Shown piece by piece: positions 58,235 through 64,000 of a stretch of 64,000 nt of DNA; within the stretch, counting starts at the first letter, position 1; every line of letters begins with the position of its first letter. The position numbers were made by a program, and so were the translations under genes. The stretch lies in the NCBI GenBank assembly GCA_015099395.1, contig AP024096.1, forward strand, positions 6,055,485 to 6,119,484, given 5' to 3'. Source of the DNA: Ktedonobacteria bacterium brp13 (GTDB lineage: Bacteria > Chloroflexota > Ktedonobacteria > Ktedonobacterales > Ktedonobacteraceae). The notes beneath the pieces are model-generated. The model saw only the letters and a list, made by a program, of their open reading frames with translations. It was not told where the DNA came from and made no database searches.

Positions 58235-58361
58235 TAGAAAACACCTGAGCTGTTTGACACTCTTTAGGTAAGCTATTTGGAGGTAATTTCTATAATCAGT
58301 AACATTTTGCTTTCTGCCTCGACAAACTATGTGAGATCTCAAAAAACTATCGAGGTGCACG

Positions 58362-58916
58362 ATGCAAATGACAAAGACCCGGTCACAAGTAACAAATTCT
58401 TTCATGGAGGAAATCTATCGACGTCACAGACTTACCATTTTCACGTATATCCTTAAACATATCTATTCTAAAGAGGATGCGGAGGATATTCTGCTAGATG
58501 TGTTCGTTGCTGCCTTTGAAAGTTCCGTCATTATGGAGCTCAAAGAGCATCAACAATTTGTCTGGTTACGTCGGGTGGCACAGCATAAATCAATAGATTA
58601 TCTTCGACGTTCTAAACGTCAGATAACTGTACCTATAGAACTAACAATAGAAACACTCTATGAGGATGATCAGTACTCGCCCGAGCAGGTAACACTACGT
58701 CAAGAAGAAATCGCTCGACTACAAACACATATATCTACGCTATCAGCACTTCAACAAGAACTTATACGGTTACGTTTCACACATAATATGCACTGTGCAG
58801 AAATTGCTACTCGCTTGGATAAAAGTGAAGGAGCTGTACGTACACTCCTCTCACGTACCCTTAATCTTCTACGCAATACGTATACAAATGGTCGAAAGGA
58901 GGGCCGCCATGACTGA
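58362..58916 (+). CDS. ECF-type RNA polymerase sigma factor
   Basis: The protein (184 aa) starts MQMTKTRSQVTNSFMEEIYR behind ATCGAGGTGCACG. Region 2 (about 17-85) has IFTYILKHIYSKEDAEDILL, DVFVAAFES and WLRRVAQHKSIDYLRRSKRQ. Region 4 (about 120-175) has LSALQQELIRLRFTHNMHCA and EIATRLDKSEGAVRTLLSRT, the -35-binding helix-turn-helix. Region 3 is absent, as in ECF sigmas. The next gene overlaps by 8 nt and is a predicted membrane partner, so this looks like a signal-responsive sigma/anti-sigma pair. Confidence 0.9.
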   Translation: MQMTKTRSQVTNSFMEEIYRRHRLTIFTYILKHIYSKEDAEDILLDVFVAAFESSVIMELKEHQQFVWLRRVAQHKSIDYLRRSKRQITVPIELTIETLYEDDQYSPEQVTLRQEEIARLQTHISTLSALQQELIRLRFTHNMHCAEIATRLDKSEGAVRTLLSRTLNLLRNTYTNGRKEGRHD

Positions 58917-60120
58917 TCACAACGAACAATTTATACCCGAACAGGTAGATGAACAAATCGACCAGTTCACTCAGAACAAACAACATCCTATGAACAACTT
59001 TATGCTGGATATACATATTGCCTCGCAGGATCATGATGATGCCTTCGATCGCGTTTGGGATAACCTCCTCGACCATATGCAGCAGGCACAGAAGCCAGCT
59101 CCTATCGTATCGAATAATACCCATGGAAGGATTCACTTCATGTCACAGATGCCAGATTTTGATCGACCCAAAGCTCGCTCACGCTTTATCATGCCATTCA
59201 CACTCGTGTCATGCATAATTCTTGCGATCCTAGTAACCGGTAGCGCATTTGCCGTTTTCCAATCTGCTCACTCACAATCAATACATAATAACAATACGAC
59301 ATTAGCATCTCATAACGATAAGCAATCAACTTCTACGCCCACTCCCACTGCAACCGCATTACCATCGGGTTTATGTTCAATGAACACAACTGAGAGCTGG
59401 TATACTCTCTGTACATCCCATCAATACACAATGATCAATCAAACACAAACAGTAGACAACCATGTCGTTACAATATATGCCGGGTATGCCGATTCCGACA
59501 ATATCATCCTTGCTTATGGCTGGTCAGGTACCACCGATTTTTCTATACAGCCCTTATCCTTATTAAGCGCTCAAAAAGGAGTAATTATTGCCGATGGAGG
59601 ATTTGGGGGTAGCAGCAAAGGTCCGAGCACAGGCACAAATTTGCAATTTTATTCGGTGACAAAGGTGCCACAAGGTACCACAACACTCAACTTAACAGTA
59701 GATAAGGGATTATTTCACTTTTCACTACCCTTCCATCCAGCACGAGTCACCACCATCAATCAAACCCAGGTTTCAAATGGCCAATTCGTCACATTGGAGT
59801 CCGTTAGTGTCTCACCCACGATGACACATATTTTCCTGAAGGGATCAAACTTCAGCATCGGATGGCCGCCCGCGCCAGGTGCAGATCCTTCAATCCCTCC
59901 CTTTCAACTAACGGTAGGTAACTGGAGTGATGCAGATCATGGAAGGGGATTTAACTCCACCGCCACACAGGCGAATAATGATCCACAACTACCATTCACC
60001 AGCTTAGAATTAAGCTACAGCAGCTCACTTATAAATCAAAAAGGTAAATGGACGTTGACATTAAGAAATGATATCGTCCCAGGTGCGACCAACGATATCA
60101 TATTTCATTTTACTGCCTGA
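58909..60120 (+). CDS. Single-TM predicted sigma partner with a large extracytoplasmic domain
   Basis: The protein is 403 aa from ATG 58909 (MTDHNEQFIPEQVDEQIDQF), behind AAAGGAGGGCCGCC and overlapping the sigma gene. An acidic cytosolic segment (1-93) contains FDRVWDNLLDHMQQ, then TM at about 94-117 (FIMPFTLVSCIILAILVTGS). A Ser/Thr/Pro linker (STPTPTATALPSG) and about 265 extracytoplasmic beta-rich residues follow, with two Cys near residue 160. The zinc motif of ZAS anti-sigmas (HxxxCxxC) is absent. Anti-sigma function is inferred from gene overlap and topology only. The domain is unassigned. Confidence 0.6.
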   Translation: MTDHNEQFIPEQVDEQIDQFTQNKQHPMNNFMLDIHIASQDHDDAFDRVWDNLLDHMQQAQKPAPIVSNNTHGRIHFMSQMPDFDRPKARSRFIMPFTLVSCIILAILVTGSAFAVFQSAHSQSIHNNNTTLASHNDKQSTSTPTPTATALPSGLCSMNTTESWYTLCTSHQYTMINQTQTVDNHVVTIYAGYADSDNIILAYGWSGTTDFSIQPLSLLSAQKGVIIADGGFGGSSKGPSTGTNLQFYSVTKVPQGTTTLNLTVDKGLFHFSLPFHPARVTTINQTQVSNGQFVTLESVSVSPTMTHIFLKGSNFSIGWPPAPGADPSIPPFQLTVGNWSDADHGRGFNSTATQANNDPQLPFTSLELSYSSSLINQKGKWTLTLRNDIVPGATNDIIFHFTA

Positions 60121-60463
60121 TGCCATGCGCACAAAGACGTGTAAGTCTAAATTAAATACTATATAAAAATAGGGACCCGATGTCTACGTGGACACCGGGT
60201 CTCTGTAATTTAAATCTCAATAATGATCGATGTGACAGCTAAAATCAAACCATTAGAGTATACAAGCTCTGCAATAGCGAATATTTACTTGACAAACGAT
60301 ACAGCTAAATCTAAACCTACTTTAGCATATAAATGTGCGAAAAGGAGGATTATGATTCTATGTGGAGACCCCATCGTTAATCTTTAGCATTAAAATACGT
60401 TGAATGTTTTTCCCGTCGCCATCATCGTTGATGCGCTAAGGCTTTCTACGATCATGAATCATT
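60121..60463 (+). other. AT-rich gap with a hairpin
   Basis: At 60171-60204 AGGGACCCG-TGTC pairs with GACA-CGGGTCTCT (14 bp, one mismatch), probably ending the sigma-partner transcript. There is no T-run. The rest (60205-60463) shows nothing recognisable. Confidence 0.45.
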
Positions 60464-60745
60464 TCTCGTGAAGAGGCTGCAATCGGTGTGTTCATTACGC
60501 TAGAACCTCCAACCAAAGATATGAAGACCGAGGCAGCGAGTGCAAGTCTCTATCATTCCGTTGGTTGGGGCAAAGACGATCCACGCATCCAGATATTATC
60601 CATTGACAAATTGCTTCAAGATGCTGAGGTCAAAATGCCGCCACAACATGGAACCTTTAAATCAGCGCAGTTGGTGCAGAAAGGAGAGCCTGAAGTACAG
60701 CAAACAAGTCTGGGGTTCTATGAGGAGAGTGTAGAGCAACTATAA
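60464..60745 (+). pseudogene. DNA methyltransferase C-terminal remnant
   Basis: After an in-frame stop the frame reads SREEAAIGVFITLEPPTKDM, then KTEAASASLYHSVGWGKDDP, RIQILSIDKLLQDAEVKMP and ends at VEQL. This is the C-terminal signature of a family of site-specific adenine/cytosine DNA methyltransferases (G-VFITLEPPT-PM..EA..AGFY...WGK.YP.IQILTIEELL). The catalytic N-terminal part is missing, so it is a fragment of a lost restriction-modification or mobile-element gene. Confidence 0.7.
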
Positions 60746-60933
60746 GGCCAATGGACGAGGACAACTCCGTAGGCTTGCTCGCGTAGTTCGGCCGGAATGG
60801 GTGCGCCCTGGTGGATGATTGCAGCGACACGGGCGTCAATCGCCTGCTTTACCTCTGGGGGGATCGGGCTTCCATGATCGAGATGGTTGTTCCAGGCGTA
60901 AGCTGTAAATTGGATAATTAAATGGGCGGATTG
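60718..60933 (-). pseudogene. Startless coding remnant overlapping the methyltransferase remnant
   Basis: On the - strand an open frame without an initiation codon reads AYAWNNHLDHGSPIPPEVKQ, then AIDARVAAIIHQGAPIPAEL and REQAYGVVLVHWPY before stopping. The composition is protein-like, unlike an antisense shadow. The family is not recognised. It looks like the 3' end of a deleted gene, overlapping the methyltransferase remnant by about 28 nt. Confidence 0.45.
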
Positions 60934-60959
60934 TTAAAAATTTTGACAATTAAATGGGT
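60916..60959. repeat. AATTAAATGGG direct repeats with an inner dyad
   Basis: AATTAAATGGG occurs twice, about 32 nt apart, flanking ATTGTtAAAAATTTTgACAAT, a dyad. The arrangement resembles the junction left by an insertion sequence or its ends. No element can be named. Confidence 0.35.
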
Positions 60960-60961
60960 CT

Positions 60962-61144
60962 TCCCATGGGATGCGCAACGAGATGTAGCTCATCAATAAA
61001 CTGGCTTGAGAGCGTTCGTTATTGCGCTCCTTTTTCACAAGGCAGAGATATTTCTGAACCTTGACGAGAAAAAAGCGCGAACATTTAAACGGGCCTGTAA
61101 AGACGCTTCAGGCGAATGTGCATCTCGTTGCGCATCCCGTGGGA
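60962..61144. mobile_element. Candidate MITE-like element bounded by 24-nt inverted repeats
   Basis: 60962-60985 (TCCCATGGGATGCGCAACGA followed by GATG) matches the reverse complement of 61121-61144 with one mismatch, leaving about 135 nt between. The inner sequence has GAGCG/CGCTC around 61012-61031 and no good ORF. There is no clear target-site duplication. It may be a MITE, a transposon relic or a structured RNA. Confidence 0.4.
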
Positions 61145-61245
61145 CGCAAGACGCTCTTGGTGGGTTTCTACATTGTGGGTATTCCGCTCCTGAGATGGGG
61201 GAAACCGCTCAACATTTATGAACACCGCTGTAGGCAACAGAATGC
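61145..61245. other. Unassigned spacer after the inverted-repeat element
   Basis: Short frames here lack binding sites. Together with 60934-61144 it forms a 312-nt stretch without a gene. Nothing further is recognised. Confidence 0.3.
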
Positions 61246-61452
61246 CTATTTTTTGTGTTTTTTGCCACCAAAGAGCCTTTTGACAAGAGAAACAATTCCA
61301 GCCATAAAAAGTGGAAAACTATAACTCGTTCCATATCCAAGCATTGCATCTAACTCGGGAGGAGCATAAGGAGTAGATTGTGACTTTTTGCGATATTGAA
61401 TCATCTTTCCGCGACTAGCATGCCGACGGCGTGAGCGTGAATATGATGGCAT
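61246..61452 (-). CDS. Small basic hypothetical protein
   Basis: The protein (68 aa) starts MPSYSRSRRRHASRGKMIQY behind ATAGGAAGGAGATGCATAATT, a strong binding site. The N-terminus is Arg/Ser-rich. A hydrophobic segment (SYSFPLFMAGIVSLVKRLFG) comes near the C-terminus and the end is Lys-rich (GGKKHKK). It could be a membrane-associated peptide. No family is recognised. Confidence 0.55.
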   Translation of the reverse strand: MPSYSRSRRRHASRGKMIQYRKKSQSTPYAPPELDAMLGYGTSYSFPLFMAGIVSLVKRLFGGKKHKK

Positions 61453-61594
61453 AATTATGCATCTCCTTCCTATCAGGATATTTTGAGAGAAACTCCATGA
61501 TTATCATTGATCTTCCAACTGATTTCCTTTTTTGGGAAAAGGAAATCATGAAGGTATGGAATGAACCCTTGTCACACGCATCTCGTGGGATATA

Positions 61595-62134
61595 TCAGGG
61601 TCCGACGTGGATTGGTATTTCGCTTGTAGTGTCACTGGAACCACTGGCATAGAACGAAGATCCGGTGAGATAAAGATCGTAGTAGCCCGGTTTCAGATTC
61701 TTTGGCAGCATCATGGTACTCGCAAAGGATTGGGCCTTACATCCGCTTGCCACAATCAGCTTTGAGGATGCAAGAACTGGTCCTCTGCTTGATGCACCCG
61801 CATTTTGACCCGAAAGATGGTCGACTGCATTCCTTGAGGAAAAAGGGCCAAAGAGCAATTCTTGCATGGTCGCCCGCTGGATTGGGTCAACCGGCGTCGT
61901 AGGACTTTGAACATCAGGAGCAGGTTTGTACAATCCCCACGTGATCGTGATGCTACTCCCAGCTTGGGCAGGAATACCCTGGAGTGGAATGTCATGGTGA
62001 GCTGGAATATCGTTATCTAAGGCAAGGCAAGCGACTGGTGCCCCATGCCCATTCGCAAGAGTTGGGGCACAAGCAGCACACAAAAAGCAGAGTGAAATGA
62101 CTGCGAATGTCATCAGAAAAAACCGTTTGAACAT
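61595..62134 (-). CDS. Secreted or lipid-anchored hypothetical protein
   Basis: The protein is 179 aa from ATG 62134 (MFKRFFLMTFAVISLCFLCA), behind GAGGAGAGGAGATCCC. A longer frame to 62203 lacks a binding site. The N-terminus is a signal peptide ending in CAAC, a poor match to a lipobox. The mature part is polar and beta-rich, with Cys near residues 37 and 133 and ASSKLIVASGCKAQSFASTM, then LKPGYYDLYLTGSSFYASGS. It may be a beta-sandwich surface protein. The function is unknown. Confidence 0.65.
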   Translation of the reverse strand: MFKRFFLMTFAVISLCFLCAACAPTLANGHGAPVACLALDNDIPAHHDIPLQGIPAQAGSSITITWGLYKPAPDVQSPTTPVDPIQRATMQELLFGPFSSRNAVDHLSGQNAGASSRGPVLASSKLIVASGCKAQSFASTMMLPKNLKPGYYDLYLTGSSFYASGSSDTTSEIPIHVGP

Positions 62135-62389
62135 GGGATCTCCTCTCCTCTTTGGATACGATGTAGTCTCTTCTTGTACCCTATCTAAAAAGACGTATCT
62201 CATGGAAGAGAATCCAATGTTCCTGGCCTGTAAATCCCAACATTATTCTGGTAACACGATGAAAACACACAAAAACAAGAAGTATAGCATTTGTAGCAGA
62301 GCAAAAACGTATGAACAAGCCTATACAGCCAATCCATATCTGTATATACTAGGAGATTATATCATCATGAAAGGAATTATAAGGGAATT

Positions 62390-62650
62390 ATGATGAACGC
62401 CTTGACTGCTTTTGGGGCTTGTGCCGTGACGATTATGTTGATCTCGTATGCGTTGGAGCAGCGTTCAAACTGGTGGGTGCTCGTGTTTGCCTTTGCCTGT
62501 GCGGCATCGTCCACCTATGGTTGGTTGGCCGGAACGTGGCCATTTGGAGTTGTTGAGGGGATCTGGGCACTGGTAGCGTTGCGTCGCTGGTACATACATT
62601 TGCCGCATGTCTCGCGTGTGAAGAATGCCGGGGAGGCGCAGCAGCGTTGA
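62390..62650 (+). CDS. Small three-TM membrane protein
   Basis: The protein (86 aa) starts MMNALTAFGACAVTIMLISY behind AAGGGAATT. Three hydrophobic segments are visible, and the motif AGTWPFGVVEGIWALVALRR ends the last one. The C-terminus is polar. The repeated Trp pattern suggests a conserved family of small membrane proteins that I recall from environmental bacteria. No function is known to me. Confidence 0.65.
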   Translation: MMNALTAFGACAVTIMLISYALEQRSNWWVLVFAFACAASSTYGWLAGTWPFGVVEGIWALVALRRWYIHLPHVSRVKNAGEAQQR

Positions 62651-62685
62651 TGCCGCCTTGCCTCCCCTATCCACATGCAGCGGCG

Positions 62686-64000
62686 CTATTTTTGCGCTAA
62701 CTTCTGGACAAAGCTAGCAACTGTGCGGATGCCATTGAAGAACTGACTGAGCGCGTATTTCTCGTTGGGGGCATGCAGATTGTCGTCTGGCAGGCCAAAA
62801 CCCATCAGGACGACCGGGACATGAAGGACTGCGTCAAAGAGTGCTGCAATCGGAATCGAACCACCTTCGCGGAGGAAGACTGGCGGTTTACCGTAGACCT
62901 CTGCTAACGCTGCTGAGGCTGCCTGGATCGGTGCGCTATCTGGCGAGACGATGATGCCTTCGCCACCATGTACGTTGATGACGTTGACGGTGACGCCGGC
63001 AGGCGCAACCTCGTGTACAGTCTTCTCAAAGAGTGTGAAGACCTCCTGTGATTTGAGATCGGGTGGGAGGCGCAGACTGATTTTGGCTTTGGCAACGGCT
63101 GGGATCACTGTTTTCGCACCTTCGCCGACAAAGCCACCACTGATGCCGTGTACTTCAAGGGTTGGGCGACCGCCAGTGCGCTCCAATGGTGGGTATTCGA
63201 GCTCGCCTGAGAGTTGATTTACGCCCATCTCGCGCAGATAGGCTTCTTTTATGTGCAGGGGATCTTTCTCCCAGAACTCCTGCTCCTGTGGATGCGGCTT
63301 CCGCACTTTGTCGTAGAGGCCAGGGATATGAATATGTCCGTCCTCATCCTTCAGGCGGCTGATGATAATGGCGAGTGAGTGCAGAGGATTGGGGGCGACG
63401 CCGCCATAGCTGCCAGAGTGCAGGTCCTGCGTAGCTCCTTGCACCTCAACCTCGGTATAGATGATGCCACGCAGGCCGGTAATCAGGGCTGGCATATCTG
63501 CGGCTGGCATATGTGTATCACAGATAAAGGCCGCGTCACAGCCCAGGCGCTCAGGGGTCGTGGTGATATAGTGCGCAATGGACTCGCCACCTGCCTCCTC
63601 TTCTCCTTCGAGCAAGACCTTGATATTGATGGGTAGTGTGTCGTTAACCGCCATCAATGTCTCCAGGGCCTTGAATATGACCATGACCTGTCCCTTATCA
63701 TCAGACGACCCACGTGCATAGATATTGCCGTTACGAATCGTGGGGTCAAAGGGAGCAGACTCCCAGAGCTCGATCGGGTCGACTGGTTGGACATCATAGT
63801 GCCCATAAATGAGCAATGTTGGTTTGCCCGGTGCCTTGAGCCACTCACTGTAGACGAGGGGATGTCCGTTGGTTGGGATTAATGTTGCCTCGCTCATCCC
63901 GATCCGTTGGAGTTGTCCGATTGCATATTCTGCTGCATGCTTTACATCAGCTTTATGCTCTGGCAGCGTACTGATACTGGGGATGCGTAACCAGGCTTTG
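62686..64000 (-). CDS. M20-family metallopeptidase/dipeptidase, 5'-truncated by the window edge
   Basis: The frame stays open to the window end. Upstream of the first in-frame ATG (63897) the sequence reads AWLRIPSISTLPEHKADVKH and AAEYAIGQLQRIGMSEATLI, which is typical M20 N-terminus, so the true start is beyond 64000. Metal-binding motifs are IYGHYDVQPVDP, GSSDDKGQ and LEGEEEAGGESI. A dimerisation domain holds DLHSGSYGGVAPNP, and the C-terminal catalytic part has GEGAKTVIPAVAKAKISLRL and HAPNEKYALSQFFNG. It hydrolyses di- or tripeptides with two Zn ions. Confidence 0.92.
   Translation of the reverse strand, partial: KAWLRIPSISTLPEHKADVKHAAEYAIGQLQRIGMSEATLIPTNGHPLVYSEWLKAPGKPTLLIYGHYDVQPVDPIELWESAPFDPTIRNGNIYARGSSDDKGQVMVIFKALETLMAVNDTLPINIKVLLEGEEEAGGESIAHYITTTPERLGCDAAFICDTHMPAADMPALITGLRGIIYTEVEVQGATQDLHSGSYGGVAPNPLHSLAIIISRLKDEDGHIHIPGLYDKVRKPHPQEQEFWEKDPLHIKEAYLREMGVNQLSGELEYPPLERTGGRPTLEVHGISGGFVGEGAKTVIPAVAKAKISLRLPPDLKSQEVFTLFEKTVHEVAPAGVTVNVINVHGGEGIIVSPDSAPIQAASAALAEVYGKPPVFLREGGSIPIAALFDAVLHVPVVLMGFGLPDDNLHAPNEKYALSQFFNGIRTVASFVQKLAQK

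Larger units (their letters stand above)
57857..58361 (+). other. 505-nt gap before the ECF sigma gene
   Basis: It holds a good Rho-independent terminator (58027-58056) and a pair of imperfect direct repeats (58116-58156 and 58194-58234). An AGTAG/CTACT stem lies near 58165-58177. No clear promoter for the sigma factor was found. TTGACA occurs at 58254-58259, but without a -10 at normal spacing. Confidence 0.45.

Noticed and set aside
61006..61324. Two overlapping frames (71 and 87 aa) on the + strand near the inverted repeats
   Set aside because: They run through the repeat arm and into the antisense of the small basic gene, with no binding site or known motif.
62097..62393. 98-aa frame on the + strand between the lipoprotein-like gene and the small membrane protein
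   Set aside because: It overlaps the start of the lipoprotein-like gene in antisense, lacks a binding site and has unordered composition.

Overview
The window looks like a chromosome segment from a Chloroflexota bacterium, most likely class Ktedonobacteria. This is inferred from protein style rather than a database search. The signs are a long coiled-coil insertion in RpoC, unusually expanded ribosomal proteins, strong GGAGG-type ribosome binding sites with many TTG/GTG starts, IS256 debris, and large integral-membrane glycosyltransferases. No rRNA, tRNA or CRISPR array was seen.

Region 1 (1-32.6 kb, all + strand) is one continuous transcription/translation supercluster: rpoB (partial)-rpoC-rpsL-rpsG-fusA-tuf, then the S10 genes rpsJ-rplC-rplD-rplW-rplB-rpsS-rplV-rpsC-rplP-rpmC-rpsQ, the spc genes rplN-rplX-rplE-rpsN-rpsH-rplF-rplR-rpsE-rpmD-rplO-secY-adk, and the alpha genes infA-rpmJ-rpsM-rpsK-rpsD-rpoA-rplQ-truA-rplM-rpsI. 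It ends at tandem Rho-independent terminators. The order is the textbook bacterial one, with map absent between adk and infA. The cluster is broken by gene-free, hairpin-rich spacers: rpsL/rpsG 512 nt, fusA/tuf 380, rplF/rplR 441, adk/infA 675, infA/rpmJ 519. Two ~70-nt copies of an element that folds as a three-way junction lie downstream of adk and of infA. Several ribosomal proteins carry extra segments: internal insertions in L3, L18 and L17, and RGG-rich tails on S3 and S5, the two proteins at the mRNA entry pore.

Region 2 (32.6-41.1 kb, mostly - strand) holds ilvE and an arginase gene, recJ-hemW, a membrane-anchored PpiC-type foldase, and rpsF-ssb-rpsR, which has a ~350-nt structured leader behind a near-consensus promoter.

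Region 3 (41.7-56.6 kb) mixes housekeeping and envelope genes. In order they are a GT87-like membrane glycosyltransferase, rpmI-rplT without infC, a SPOUT rRNA methyltransferase, a chemoreceptor-like protein with a proline-rich tail, a biotin carboxylase, signal peptidase I with a PHP phosphoesterase, RNase Y, a PIG-V-like mannosyltransferase, a Nudix protein and an enoyl-CoA hydratase. Converging genes are separated by long inverted repeats.

Region 4 (56.6-62.4 kb) is visibly AT-richer and looks accessory. It contains an IS256 transposase remnant, small Cys-rich or membrane ORFs, an ECF sigma factor with a one-TM partner, a DNA-methyltransferase remnant, an antisense gene remnant, an inverted-repeat element and a small lipoprotein-like gene. 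The window ends in a small membrane protein and a truncated M20 peptidase.
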